From positions 1-64,000 of the forward strand of contig NZ_JBEUEL010000010.1 of assembly GCF_041725775.1 (NCBI RefSeq): a stretch of DNA of 64,000 nt, in the 5' to 3' direction. The notes under the pieces were generated by a model that did no database searches, had not been told where the DNA came from, and saw only the letters and a list, made by a program, of their open reading frames with translations. The position numbers were made by a program, and so were the translations under genes. Of the stretch, positions 18,225 to 26,484 are shown piece by piece. Within the stretch, counting starts at the first letter, position 1; each line of letters opens with the position of its first letter. This DNA comes from Pueribacillus sp041725775. GTDB taxonomy: Bacteria > Bacillota > Bacilli > Bacillales > UBA6769.

Positions 18225-19025
18225 ATTGACATCATACAAACTTACTTTTCCTCATTAAGCAATCAAATTGGCACAAGCCCTTTTATAAAAAATACAGATG
18301 AGCTTGAAAAGATTTTAAGTTATTTTGCGGATACGTTTCCGTTTGAAAATATCGATGTTCTGCAGAAAAGCACTGATAGCATTACACCTCAATTTTTAAT
18401 CGACAAAATTTTAGAGCAACAGCGTGGAGGATTATGCTATGAAATAAATGCGTTGCTCTATTTATTTTTACAAGAGTTAGGCTACGATGTGACTCTTGTA
18501 AAAGGAACGGTTTATACTGATAATGGATGGGCGACTGAAGGGACGCACGTTCTTATCGTCGTTCACCTTAATGGCAATCGTTATATACTAGACAATGGCT
18601 TTGGCAGCAATATTACTCGACAACCGCTCGAAATCAACGGTAAATCCGTCGAAAGTGCAGCCGGAATGTTCCGAGTTGTTCGGCGCGTAAGTGAGAAAGG
18701 TTCACTCGCTTATGAAAAAAAGGAAGCGAATGAATGGGTTTTAAAGTATGCGTTTCACCTAGATGCACTTCCTTGGGAAGAACTTGACCAGATTAAAAGT
18801 GTTATAACAGAAAGTGAATCGTCTGCTTTCAACCGTCAATTGATTATTTCGCAATGCTTCAATGAACAAACGTATTCGATTAATGAAAGCCGGTTGCGTA
18901 TAAAAAACGAAGACGGAGAATTTGATACCGCTTTTCAAGACATTCAAGATTTATCAAATACGATTCAAGAACGAACAAACGTATCTATATATAAACAGGC
19001 ACAAAAGTACCTTTTGAAAAAATAG
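18225..19025 (+). CDS. nat: Arylamine N-acetyltransferase without a canonical start codon
   Basis: About 266 residues of the NAT family, which transfers acetyl from acetyl-CoA to arylamines and hydrazines. The catalytic cysteine lies in QQRGGLCYEINALLYLF; the His (EGTHVLIVV) and Asp (ILDNGFG) of the triad follow. The frame is uninterrupted from a stop at 18204, but there is no ATG, GTG or TTG before residue 70. The only codons after the AAAGGAGAG site (18216-18223) are ATT (18225), ATC (18231) and ATA (18234). Either a rare start codon is used or the original ATG was mutated. Confidence 0.8.
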   Translation: MDIIQTYFSSLSNQIGTSPFIKNTDELEKILSYFADTFPFENIDVLQKSTDSITPQFLIDKILEQQRGGLCYEINALLYLFLQELGYDVTLVKGTVYTDNGWATEGTHVLIVVHLNGNRYILDNGFGSNITRQPLEINGKSVESAAGMFRVVRRVSEKGSLAYEKKEANEWVLKYAFHLDALPWEELDQIKSVITESESSAFNRQLIISQCFNEQTYSINESRLRIKNEDGEFDTAFQDIQDLSNTIQERTNVSIYKQAQKYLLKK

Positions 19026-19091
19026 TTACACTTATCTGTGAAATTATGAGAGAATTAATGTAAACGATTAAATTTTCGAGGGGGAATTAAT

Positions 19092-19883
19092 GTGAGTGTT
19101 CTTCAAGTTAAGACCGAAAATGGTGTAAGGGTTTTGACGTTAAATCGTCCTGAGCGACTGAATGCGTTTAATGATGAATTAAGCAGTGCGCTTGAACAAG
19201 CTGTAGAAGAAGCGAATCATGATGACGAAGTGAGAGTTGTTGTTTTAACTGGAGCGGGAAAAGGTTTTTCATCTGGGCTTGATTTAACTGAAGTTGCAAA
19301 AAGAGGACCCGCAGGATTAAAAGACCGCTCCATGCTCGTTGATGATTTAGGTTGGGTTGGACGACTTGCACTAGGGATTGCGAATAACGATAAACCGTTT
19401 ATCGCTGCAATTAACGGAACTGCCGCTGGAGCTGGTTTTGCTTTAACACTCGCATGTGATTTTCGCTTCATGTCAGACCGTACGAAAGTTACGACGGGCT
19501 ACATACGTAGAGGGTTAAATCCTGATGCAGGAATGACATACTTTTTACCAAAACTTGTCGGACATACGAGAGCGACTGAGCTTATTTTAACTGGAAGAGA
19601 CATTTATCCTGAAGAGGCGGAGAGGATAGGACTTGTTACAGATGTATATCCGGAAGAGGAGTTTATGGAACGGGTGATGGCTTTTGCTACACAGATTGCT
19701 GAAGGACCACCGATTGCGATGACCTTCTCAAAACGGTTACTTGTAGCTAGTCACGAACAAGATCTTGCAGCGATTTTGAAAAAAGAACTAGCCTCAATTA
19801 AAGTTTGTTTTCAAACAGAAGATGTCATGGAAGGTGTTGCTGCATTTGCACAAAAGCGTAAACCTGTTTTTAAAGGAAAATAA
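19092..19883 (+). CDS. Enoyl-CoA hydratase/isomerase family protein
   Basis: 263-residue crotonase-fold protein. It shows the oxyanion-hole stretch GAGKGFSSGLDLTEVAKRGP and the second conserved region AAINGTAAGAGFALTLACDF. The usual catalytic Glu of the hydratase active site is replaced: the helix reads RRGLNPDAGMTYFLPKLVG, with Asp near that place. The exact reaction is therefore uncertain, and isomerase or other crotonase activity is possible. GTG start with GAGGGGG upstream. Likely monocistronic. Confidence 0.82.
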   Translation: MSVLQVKTENGVRVLTLNRPERLNAFNDELSSALEQAVEEANHDDEVRVVVLTGAGKGFSSGLDLTEVAKRGPAGLKDRSMLVDDLGWVGRLALGIANNDKPFIAAINGTAAGAGFALTLACDFRFMSDRTKVTTGYIRRGLNPDAGMTYFLPKLVGHTRATELILTGRDIYPEEAERIGLVTDVYPEEEFMERVMAFATQIAEGPPIAMTFSKRLLVASHEQDLAAILKKELASIKVCFQTEDVMEGVAAFAQKRKPVFKGK

Positions 19884-19995
19884 TCGTTTAACTGGGCTCA
19901 ATGACGAGTCCAGTTTTATTTATATTAAAAACAGATGAATTGACACGACAGAAGGAAAAAAGCTATATTCATTTAGAAAAAGAGGAGGGAAAGAA

Positions 19996-20844
19996 ATGAG
20001 CTTTCATCGTCAACCGAATACATTTGTAAATGTCGTCAGTTTAAACGTATCAAAGCTTGAACGTTCGCTTGATTATTATGAAAAAATAATTGGATTTCAA
20101 ATCATGGAGAAAAATGCCCGAAAAGCTATTTTGACAGCTGATGGGGAAACCCCTCTCGTCATATTAGAACAGCCAGATGAACCACTTCCGAAAGCTGCGC
20201 ATCAGCCAGGTTTATATCACTTTGCAATTTTATTGCCGACACGTGCTAATCTTGGAGCATTTTTACAGCATATCATTGAAAAAAAAGTGCAGCTTGGTGC
20301 TTCGGACCATATCGTAAGTGAAGCATTGTATTTGTCTGATCCAGATGGGAATGGCATTGAAGTTTATGCCGATCGCCCGCCGTTGGTTTGGCAATCGGAG
20401 TCTGGGAAGATTCGTATGTCAACAGACCCACTTCAGGTGGAGAGTTTACTCAAGGAAGCAAAAGGGTCATGGAATGGATTGCCTGTTGGCACGATAATGG
20501 GCCATATTCACCTCCACGTTACAAATTTGGACGAAGCTAAACGGTTTTACTGCGATGGGCTTGGGTTTGATGTTGTTTATTCTTATCCACAGGCTTTGTT
20601 TATGTCGACAGGCGGTTATCATCACCATATTGCGGTGAACACATGGAATCGAGCAACTGAAGCAAAGTTTTGTGAAAATCAAGTTGGGCTACAATCCTTT
20701 TCTATATTGTATCCGAGCGAAGAAGCAAGGAAGGAAGCGATTGTTAACTTGCAAAATTTTGGATATTCGGTTAAACAAGATGGCAATAATTACCGTACTG
20801 AAGATCCGTCAGGAAATCAGATTCAGCTAAACACACTTAACTGA
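19996..20844 (+). CDS. VOC-family dioxygenase, CatE-like
   Basis: 282 residues made of two vicinal-oxygen-chelate modules (about 8-130 and 165-280). Metal ligands of the catechol 2,3-dioxygenase type are visible: HLHVTNLDEA, the HHHIAVNTW region and a Glu near the end. It resembles Bacillus CatE (YfiE), which cleaves catechol extradiol. GAGGAGGG precedes the ATG. No CatD-like membrane partner is adjacent; a nitroreductase relic lies downstream. Confidence 0.82.
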   Translation: MSFHRQPNTFVNVVSLNVSKLERSLDYYEKIIGFQIMEKNARKAILTADGETPLVILEQPDEPLPKAAHQPGLYHFAILLPTRANLGAFLQHIIEKKVQLGASDHIVSEALYLSDPDGNGIEVYADRPPLVWQSESGKIRMSTDPLQVESLLKEAKGSWNGLPVGTIMGHIHLHVTNLDEAKRFYCDGLGFDVVYSYPQALFMSTGGYHHHIAVNTWNRATEAKFCENQVGLQSFSILYPSEEARKEAIVNLQNFGYSVKQDGNNYRTEDPSGNQIQLNTLN

Positions 20845-20899
20845 GAATAATCATACAACAGTATGCTGCGGTTGTAGCAGGCGCTTTATTTATAGTATA

Positions 20900-21209
20900 A
20901 ATGATGGATTCGTTATACGAGACGGTTAAGTATACACGTCGACATATGATTTTCAATGCGGTAGGTTCTTCTTTTGTTAAGACGTTACGGAATGTCGTTT
21001 CGTCAGACTAAGACTTTGCCCTAACTAAATTATTTTTCGACAAGATTACAAGAGAAGTTTCCATTCGACATTTATGCTTCATTATGTCGTTTGAACAACA
21101 CTTGAAGTTGAAGGCTTTTGGAACATCACTTCGGTACTATGAGTTGCCCATTGATAATCAGGTGAAAACAGTATGGGGTTTTCCGGCACAATGGATGTTA
21201 CATGCCTAA
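20900..21209 (+). pseudogene. Relic of a nitroreductase-family gene
   Basis: Near the 3' end one frame reads KAFGTSLRYYELPIDNQVKT followed by VWGFPAQWMLHA-stop. This is very close to the GIGASLQHYNPLID...W-PA-W segment of YfhC-type nitroreductases. Weaker similarity appears upstream in shifted frames (LYETVKYTRRHM..AFN-like). No long open frame survives. The family call rests on the last 35 codons. Confidence 0.45.
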
Positions 21210-21255
21210 TGCCATTTTACACTTATGAACGCGTAAACAATTTAAATCATAAAAG

Positions 21256-21277
21256 TAGCGTGCGATTATGCGCCCGC
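21256..21277 (-). terminator. Terminator hairpin of the DUF1648 gene
   Basis: On the minus strand AGCGGGCG-CATAAT-CGCACGCT forms a stem with one mismatch, followed by a short T-rich run, just after the stop of the DUF1648 gene. Confidence 0.55.
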
Positions 21278-21283
21278 TGTTTT

Positions 21284-21760
21284 TTATTTTAGACGGGTTA
21301 ATACTAATATAAAGATAAAAATCGTTACGAGTGGAAAAGCAAATACTGTGATGAGAAGCCATGTGCCAGAATATTGTCCAACAAAATCAATTGATAGATA
21401 CGTAAAAATGAGAACACATTCGAAGTTAAGGATCGTCATAAATAAATTAGCTACAGAATAGATTCGAGGTGCGTTTTCTTCTGTTATTGTAAATGGATAA
21501 TTAAAAAGATGTGGTTTTTTACTAAGAAAATATAATGATACAAAGACTAGTAATGCGAACCCATGCAAAAGAAAAATCGTTGCTTTACTTCCCCATCTAT
21601 CCGCTTCTCCTTGAGCGTAATGAATCGGAATTGTATCAGGTAATGTAGGAAAAATACGAATGACAAACACAATTGAACTTAAAATAACTATGATAGACAG
21701 ATTATTTAATACATGCACCCATTTGCTGATAGAAAAAGGAACGATTGGCTGTTTGCTCAT
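21284..21760 (-). CDS. DUF1648 membrane protein
   Basis: 158 residues, four transmembrane helices. The DUF1648 signature LPDTIPIHYAQGEADRWGSKAT follows the first helix. A paralogue with the same layout lies at 25850-26344, on the other side of the two-component system. DUF1648 occurs in SdpI-type immunity proteins and related membrane proteins, but this short form lacks a clear assignment. AGGAGATAAA is the ribosome binding site. Confidence 0.78.
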   Translation of the reverse strand: MSKQPIVPFSISKWVHVLNNLSIIVILSSIVFVIRIFPTLPDTIPIHYAQGEADRWGSKATIFLLHGFALLVFVSLYFLSKKPHLFNYPFTITEENAPRIYSVANLFMTILNFECVLIFTYLSIDFVGQYSGTWLLITVFAFPLVTIFIFILVLTRLK

Positions 21761-21783
21761 TTTATCTCCTCTGTAATCTTAAA

Positions 21784-22410
21784 CTAAGACTGTTCACTAA
21801 ACGCAATTTGCATCGCGATTAGCGTAAAGAGAACACTTTGAATGATGTTCAGCTTTTTCGAAAGAGTGGAATGCTTTGCAAGCAAGTGACCAATTTTTTC
21901 AGCTAAAAAGCTTACGATTGTAAAAACGAGCAACGCTTGTACGATAAAAACAATCCCGAGAAAGATCATTTGTAAGGAAACATTCGCACTCGCTTCGTTG
22001 ACAAACTGCGGCAATAATGCCAAAAAAAAGAGGGACACTTTCGGATTTAAAACGTTCATAATAATTCCCTTTTTGTAAAGCGACCAATGTTCAAGCGGTT
22101 TTTGCTTTTGGATTGCATACGTTTCATGACGCGAACGGAATGATTGCCATGCTAAAAATAGTAAATAGATAGCCCCAGCGAGTTTTATAATCATAAAGGC
22201 TGTCGTTGATTGATAAATGATTGCAGAAACACCAAAAGCAGCTGCTGAAATATGCACGATAAGACCTGTGCAAAGTCCGAGTGCAGTAATGATTCCTGCT
22301 CGTCTATGCTGAGAGATGCTTTGGGCGGTTACAAATAAAATGTCAGGTCCAGGCATGAGTGTTAAAATTATTGCAGTCGTGAGAAAAGCTAGCAATGTTG
22401 AATTGTCCAT
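21784..22410 (-). CDS. LysE-family amino acid exporter
   Basis: 208-residue LysE/RhtB-type translocator with six helices and the conserved start LTLMPGPDILFVTAQSISQH, plus GIIMNVLNPKVSLFFLALLP. It exports amino acids or analogues across the membrane. ATG at 22410 is preferred because AAGGAG lies 7 bp upstream; the frame runs 6 codons further. It is 23 bp ahead of the DUF1648 gene and probably co-transcribed with it. It is divergent from the response regulator. Confidence 0.85.
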   Translation of the reverse strand: MDNSTLLAFLTTAIILTLMPGPDILFVTAQSISQHRRAGIITALGLCTGLIVHISAAAFGVSAIIYQSTTAFMIIKLAGAIYLLFLAWQSFRSRHETYAIQKQKPLEHWSLYKKGIIMNVLNPKVSLFFLALLPQFVNEASANVSLQMIFLGIVFIVQALLVFTIVSFLAEKIGHLLAKHSTLSKKLNIIQSVLFTLIAMQIAFSEQS

Positions 22411-22470
22411 AGGAAACTCCTTATTCAAATGACAGTTTTCTATTATTATACAGTGAAACGGTGAAAAAAA

Positions 22471-23145
22471 ATGAAAAAAATTTTAATCGTTGATGATGAT
22501 CAGAACATTCGGAATTTCATAAGTACATATTTAAAGGACGAAGGCTTTGTTACGTTTGTAGCTGCACACGGTAAAGAAGCGTTAGCGTTAATGGAAAAGC
22601 AATCGTGTCATTTAGCAATTGTTGACGTGATGATGCCTGTGATGGACGGGTTTGAGCTGACGGAAGAGCTCCGTCGTTATTACGATATTCCTGTCATTCT
22701 ATTAACTGCAAAAGACCAAATTTCGGATAAGGGAAAAGGATTTCGTTCAGGTGCTGATGATTATATCGTTAAGCCATTTGAGCCGAAAGAGTTGCTTTTC
22801 CGTATTCAAGCATTGTTTCGGCGCTATGACAAACACTTAGATGATATTATTGAGTTCGGTTCGACAAAAATTAATCGGTTACGGTATGAAGTTGAAATTG
22901 ATGACGGGGCGCTCTTACTGCCATTAAAAGAGTTCGAGTTACTCCATTTTCTCGCATCACATCACGGACAAGTGCTAACACGTGAGCAAATTATCGAAAA
23001 CGTATGGGGAATCGATTACGAAGGAGATGAACGTACGGTTGACGTTCATATTAAGCGGCTGCGGGAGCGGTTTGTTGGAAAAACAGATGATTTCGAAATT
23101 AAAACGATACGTGGAGTAGGCTACTCTTTGGAGGAACAATTATGA
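22471..23145 (+). CDS. OmpR-family response regulator
   Basis: 224 residues: receiver domain 1-120 with acidic pocket VDDD (8-11), phospho-acceptor Asp in AIVDVMMPVMDG and Lys in IVKPF, then a winged-helix DNA-binding domain (130-222) ending in RTVDVHIKRLRERF...TIRGVGY. The stop overlaps the kinase start by 4 bp, so the pair is coupled. The target genes are unknown. The flanking membrane genes (LysE and the two DUF1648 proteins) are candidates. Confidence 0.92.
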   Translation: MKKILIVDDDQNIRNFISTYLKDEGFVTFVAAHGKEALALMEKQSCHLAIVDVMMPVMDGFELTEELRRYYDIPVILLTAKDQISDKGKGFRSGADDYIVKPFEPKELLFRIQALFRRYDKHLDDIIEFGSTKINRLRYEVEIDDGALLLPLKEFELLHFLASHHGQVLTREQIIENVWGIDYEGDERTVDVHIKRLRERFVGKTDDFEIKTIRGVGYSLEEQL

Positions 23146-24524
23146 AGTCACTCTATGTTAAATTTGTAGCGACGACTATTGCGATTATGCTCATTAGCGG
23201 GTTGCTCGCATTTTTGTTTTCTAACACGTATTACCAGTATAAGTTAAAGCCACAAAACGACGCTAAAAATACGAAAATTGCATTAGAAATTGCCGAATAC
23301 ATAAAAGAAAATGACGGAATCAATATTCAACGCTATTTGAACAACGTGGCGTCGTTAGGTTATCAGTTGTTACTCATCGATACATTTGAGAATGAGACCT
23401 ATTTTGGGGCCCCTTTTCGGGAAACGTCGTTACGAAATGAAATGAAACAAAAAGTTCTAAATGGTGAAGTGTATCACGGAATGTTACAGTTTCCAAAAGA
23501 AACGTTTGTTACGGGCTTTTTTGCGAATGAATTGTCGAATACAGTCGGTGTTCCAGTAGAGGCAAACGGTAAACGATATGCACTTTTTTTGCGCCCAGAT
23601 ATAAAATTACTTTTTAACGAAATTCATGTATTACTCGCGTGGCTACTTGCGGGAACGATGTTATTAAGCATTGCCCTCGTTTTAGTTGGGACAAAGTTTT
23701 TAGTTCATCCGATTTCAAAATTAACAAAAGCGACAAACAAATTGTCGAAAGGGGATTTTGTAGTGCAACTCGACATTGAACGTAACGATGAAATTGGTGA
23801 ACTAGCGACAAGTTTTACACGAATGGTGAAGCATTTAGAAAGCTTAGATGAAATGAAGACAGAATTTATTTCAAACATTACGCATGACATTCAATCTCCG
23901 TTAGCAAACTTAAAAGGGTATGTGAACTTGCTTGAAAAAAATAATTTAGCAAGTGAGGAAAAACAACATTATGTTTCAACGATGTACTCAGAAATTGATC
24001 GACTTTCACGTTTAACGAAACAGTTGCTGTTGCTCGCTTCGCTTGATCAGAACGAAGGACTTGTCAACAAAAAGTGTTTTAACGTTTCGGAGCAGTTGAA
24101 GGAAGTATTGCATCGCTACCAATGGATGTTAAATGAACGCGGAATTATGCTCAGTTATTCATTGCCTAATGTATTCATAAATGGTGATCCGTCTTTACTT
24201 ACGAACGTCTGGGAGAACGTCTTAACGAATGCAATTAAATATAATAAAGAAAATGGAACGATTGAATTGTCCGTTCGTGAAATAGGAGACATGATCGAAG
24301 TGGAAATTCAAGATACAGGTATAGGGTTTAAGGAACATGAAATTGACCGAGCTTTCGAGCGCTTTTACCGTGTTGATGAGTCGAGAACAAGCTCCGTTGA
24401 GGGGACAGGCTTAGGGTTATCCATTGCACAATCAATCGTAAAATTACATGGAGGCAGTATACAAATTAAGAGTGTTGTTGACGAAGGCACAACAGTAAAT
24501 ATTCACTTACCGAAAACAATGTAA
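23142..24524 (+). CDS. Membrane sensor histidine kinase
   Basis: 460 residues. The transmembrane helix near 7-28 is followed by an extracytoplasmic sensor of about 130 residues and a second helix at about 164-187. Then come HAMP (188-240), the H-box ISNITHDIQSPLANLKGYVN with the phospho-accepting His, and an ATPase domain with the N box (ENVLTNAIKYN) and G boxes (DTGIGF, GTGLGLSI). It forms a pair with the preceding regulator. The sensory domain is not recognised, so the signal is unknown. Confidence 0.92.
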   Translation: MKSLYVKFVATTIAIMLISGLLAFLFSNTYYQYKLKPQNDAKNTKIALEIAEYIKENDGINIQRYLNNVASLGYQLLLIDTFENETYFGAPFRETSLRNEMKQKVLNGEVYHGMLQFPKETFVTGFFANELSNTVGVPVEANGKRYALFLRPDIKLLFNEIHVLLAWLLAGTMLLSIALVLVGTKFLVHPISKLTKATNKLSKGDFVVQLDIERNDEIGELATSFTRMVKHLESLDEMKTEFISNITHDIQSPLANLKGYVNLLEKNNLASEEKQHYVSTMYSEIDRLSRLTKQLLLLASLDQNEGLVNKKCFNVSEQLKEVLHRYQWMLNERGIMLSYSLPNVFINGDPSLLTNVWENVLTNAIKYNKENGTIELSVREIGDMIEVEIQDTGIGFKEHEIDRAFERFYRVDESRTSSVEGTGLGLSIAQSIVKLHGGSIQIKSVVDEGTTVNIHLPKTM

Positions 24525-24666
24525 TCGTTTATTCATCTTCTGTTCATAATCACTTCGTATGCTATAAGTGAGAATTGAATAAGCTTTATAACACGAGCTA
24601 TAATTAGCGATCGTTTATGGACGCTTACGATGTAATGAAATAAATGATTCGTAGGGAGAGAGATGA

Positions 24667-25062
24667 ATGAACAATTATAGTCAGACGTTACTTCGGTTTT
24701 CAGCCTTGTTTGCAGTCATCGGTGCATTTTTAGGAGCGCATATGGCAGGTGCTGGTTCGCTTGCTTTTCGCCCGATTCATGCTCATATTTTAGTCGTCGG
24801 GTGGCTAAGTTTATTTGCGTGGGCCGTTTACTACAAAGTGTTTTATCGTAAAGTAAGTACGCTCGCAAAGCTACATGTATGGTCAGCGATTATCGGTTCA
24901 ATTGGTTTAACGATAGGGATGTGGATGCAATATTTTCAGCCATTTGGTTTGTCTGAAACGTTTAACTTAATTTTTTATATTGTTGGCGGAACGATTTTAC
25001 TTGTCAGTTTCTTTCTCTTTTTATTTTTGACGTTAACGGATGGCGAACAAAAACAATCTTAA
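24667..25062 (+). CDS. Small membrane protein with cytochrome-oxidase-subunit-I-like helices
   Basis: 131 residues, four helices. The segment AFRPIHAHILVVGWLSLFAW resembles the His-containing helix of heme-copper oxidase subunit I and of the short cbb3-like proteins found alone in Bacillaceae. It lacks the rest of the oxidase, so it cannot be a full catalytic subunit. GGAGAGAGATGA supplies the site. A strong terminator follows. Whether it binds haem is a guess. Confidence 0.6.
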   Translation: MNNYSQTLLRFSALFAVIGAFLGAHMAGAGSLAFRPIHAHILVVGWLSLFAWAVYYKVFYRKVSTLAKLHVWSAIIGSIGLTIGMWMQYFQPFGLSETFNLIFYIVGGTILLVSFFLFLFLTLTDGEQKQS

Positions 25063-25072
25063 TAAAATACGG

Positions 25073-25113
25073 ACAATGTACATGCAACCAATGCATATGT
25101 ACATTGTTTTTTT
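25073..25113 (+). terminator. Rho-independent terminator
   Basis: ACAATGTACATGCA pairs with TGCATATGTACATTGT, followed by seven T, 11 bp after the preceding stop codon. Confidence 0.9.
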
Positions 25114-25116
25114 ATG

Positions 25117-25136
25117 TTAATTAAACGTTTGATTAA
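25117..25136. promoter_or_regulatory. Copy of the 20-bp TTAA..AAACGTTT..TTAA palindrome
   Basis: TTAATTAAACGTTTGATTAA. Near-perfect copies occur at 40484-40503 and, more loosely, at 2646-2664 and 43675-43695. The symmetric AAACGTTT core and its place in front of genes suggest an operator of a LacI- or TetR-type repressor. The regulator is not in the window. Confidence 0.5.
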
Positions 25137-25289
25137 ATTTCTTTACCTAGCAAATAACCGATAATTCTTTATTGTTCACTTTCACCGACTAGCCTTGATT
25201 TGTATTTTTAAAGTGAATTTTTGCTATTATGTAAGATAGGTGTTTCAATACAAAATTTATAAACTGAAACGTAAGTGTTATGTTGATTT

Positions 25290-25760
25290 TCGCTTCAGGT
25301 AGTCGCTTTCCGTGGGCAACGTCTTGACTTCCGAAGCATAGAACGTGCAAGTGTAGGTGTTGTGACAGGATGTCACGTACTTAACTTGCATCGAAAGCAA
25401 AGAACGACTTCCAGCGGGATTTTTCGACGTACAGGATGTACTAACGCAAATCCTTACGGGTCACAGTCCCAAACGTTGCCACATCCTGCTGGAGTCGACT
25501 GCCCTGCGCTACAATCAACGATGTATATACAAGTAATCACACAAGAGAAAGTTAGTTAAAAACTAGTGAACGTTAGATAGCATCGGCTAGCGTAGGCAGA
25601 ATGCGTAGACCCCAGCAGGAACAGCACGAGTCCGAAGACCTCGTAGCGAGGTATGAGCGAGGTCGGTGACAACTGTCACGTCCTGTGATGTCACGGATAT
25701 TTGTACTTTCTGTACGGCGGAGGCTCATCCCGTGCATGCGTAAAGCGAAGCATTGTGCCG
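25290..25760. repeat. GC-richer composite inverted-repeat region
   Basis: This stretch has a higher GC content than its surroundings and carries pieces typical of the dispersed extragenic repeats of Bacillus genomes: CGCTTTCCGTGGGC near 25305, TCCTGCTGGAGTCGACTGCC near 25485, and CCAGCAGGAACAGCACGAGT near 25614 in the opposite sense. Within it are short palindromes GTGACAGGATGTCAC and GTACAGGATGTAC, with partners GTCCTGTGATGTCAC and TGTACTTTCTGTAC. It is best read as two facing repeat copies. No coding function is visible. Confidence 0.55.
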
Positions 25761-25849
25761 GAGCGGTAGCGATAGCACTTACCGTATCATTTGGTTCAAA
25801 TTGCGAGAGTTACAATATCGGATCTAATGAAAGAGAGGGATTTATTTTT

Positions 25850-26344
25850 ATGAGTAAACGTCCTGTTTTAGAAATTCCGAAAACACAATTAGAAAAAAGT
25901 TTACACATTTTTTCTTTTATTCTCGTTGGATTGATGCTGTTATTATCCATTCTTTCTTGGAACGATTTGCCTGATAAAATACCTATTCATTTTAATATTT
26001 TCGGTGACGCTGATCGGTGGGGTGGAAAAGCGAGTATTTTAATCCTTCCGATTGTCGGTTTTTTTGTTTTTAAACTGACCTTTTTATTAGGTAAAGCCCC
26101 ACACATGTTGAATTACCCTGTAAAAATTACTAAAGAAAATGCAGCTAGGGTCTATTTAGAGGCGAGACGAATGCTCGTATTGATTAATTTTGAAATTTCG
26201 ATGATGCTAACGTTTTTGCATGTTGATATTGTATTAAACGCTTATAAAAAAATGGGGTTTGGCAGTTGGATGATGCCAGTTTTTTTTATTCTGTTGTTTG
26301 GAACGATAGGTATTTCTATCTATCGAATCGTGAAATTGAAATAA
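25850..26344 (+). CDS. DUF1648 membrane protein, paralogue of the one at 21284
   Basis: 164 residues with the DUF1648 signature LPDKIPIHFNIFGDADRWGG after helix 1 and four helices in total. Residue pattern and length match the 21284-21760 protein throughout (e.g. KAPHMLNYPVKITKENAARV against KKPHLFNYPFTITEENAPRI). The frame opens 55 codons earlier within the repeat region, but ATG 25850 has AGAGAGGG upstream and gives the paralogue's N-terminus. Function unknown. Confidence 0.78.
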   Translation: MSKRPVLEIPKTQLEKSLHIFSFILVGLMLLLSILSWNDLPDKIPIHFNIFGDADRWGGKASILILPIVGFFVFKLTFLLGKAPHMLNYPVKITKENAARVYLEARRMLVLINFEISMMLTFLHVDIVLNAYKKMGFGSWMMPVFFILLFGTIGISIYRIVKLK

Positions 26345-26484
26345 ATGGACAAGGACAATCGAAGCTAGTAGAATGATGTCAAGAACGATTAATTCTTTTG
26401 GCTTATAACTTTTAGTCTATTCAGAACAATGAGAATCAACCGATCTTATTGTAAGAACGGTTAATATAATGATTAGGAGAAAGT

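Noticed and set aside
19059..19073. cre-like site (TGTAAACGATTA) ahead of the enoyl-CoA hydratase gene
   Set aside because: The second half deviates from consensus. By contrast, the site at 61865 is a full match. Too weak to call.
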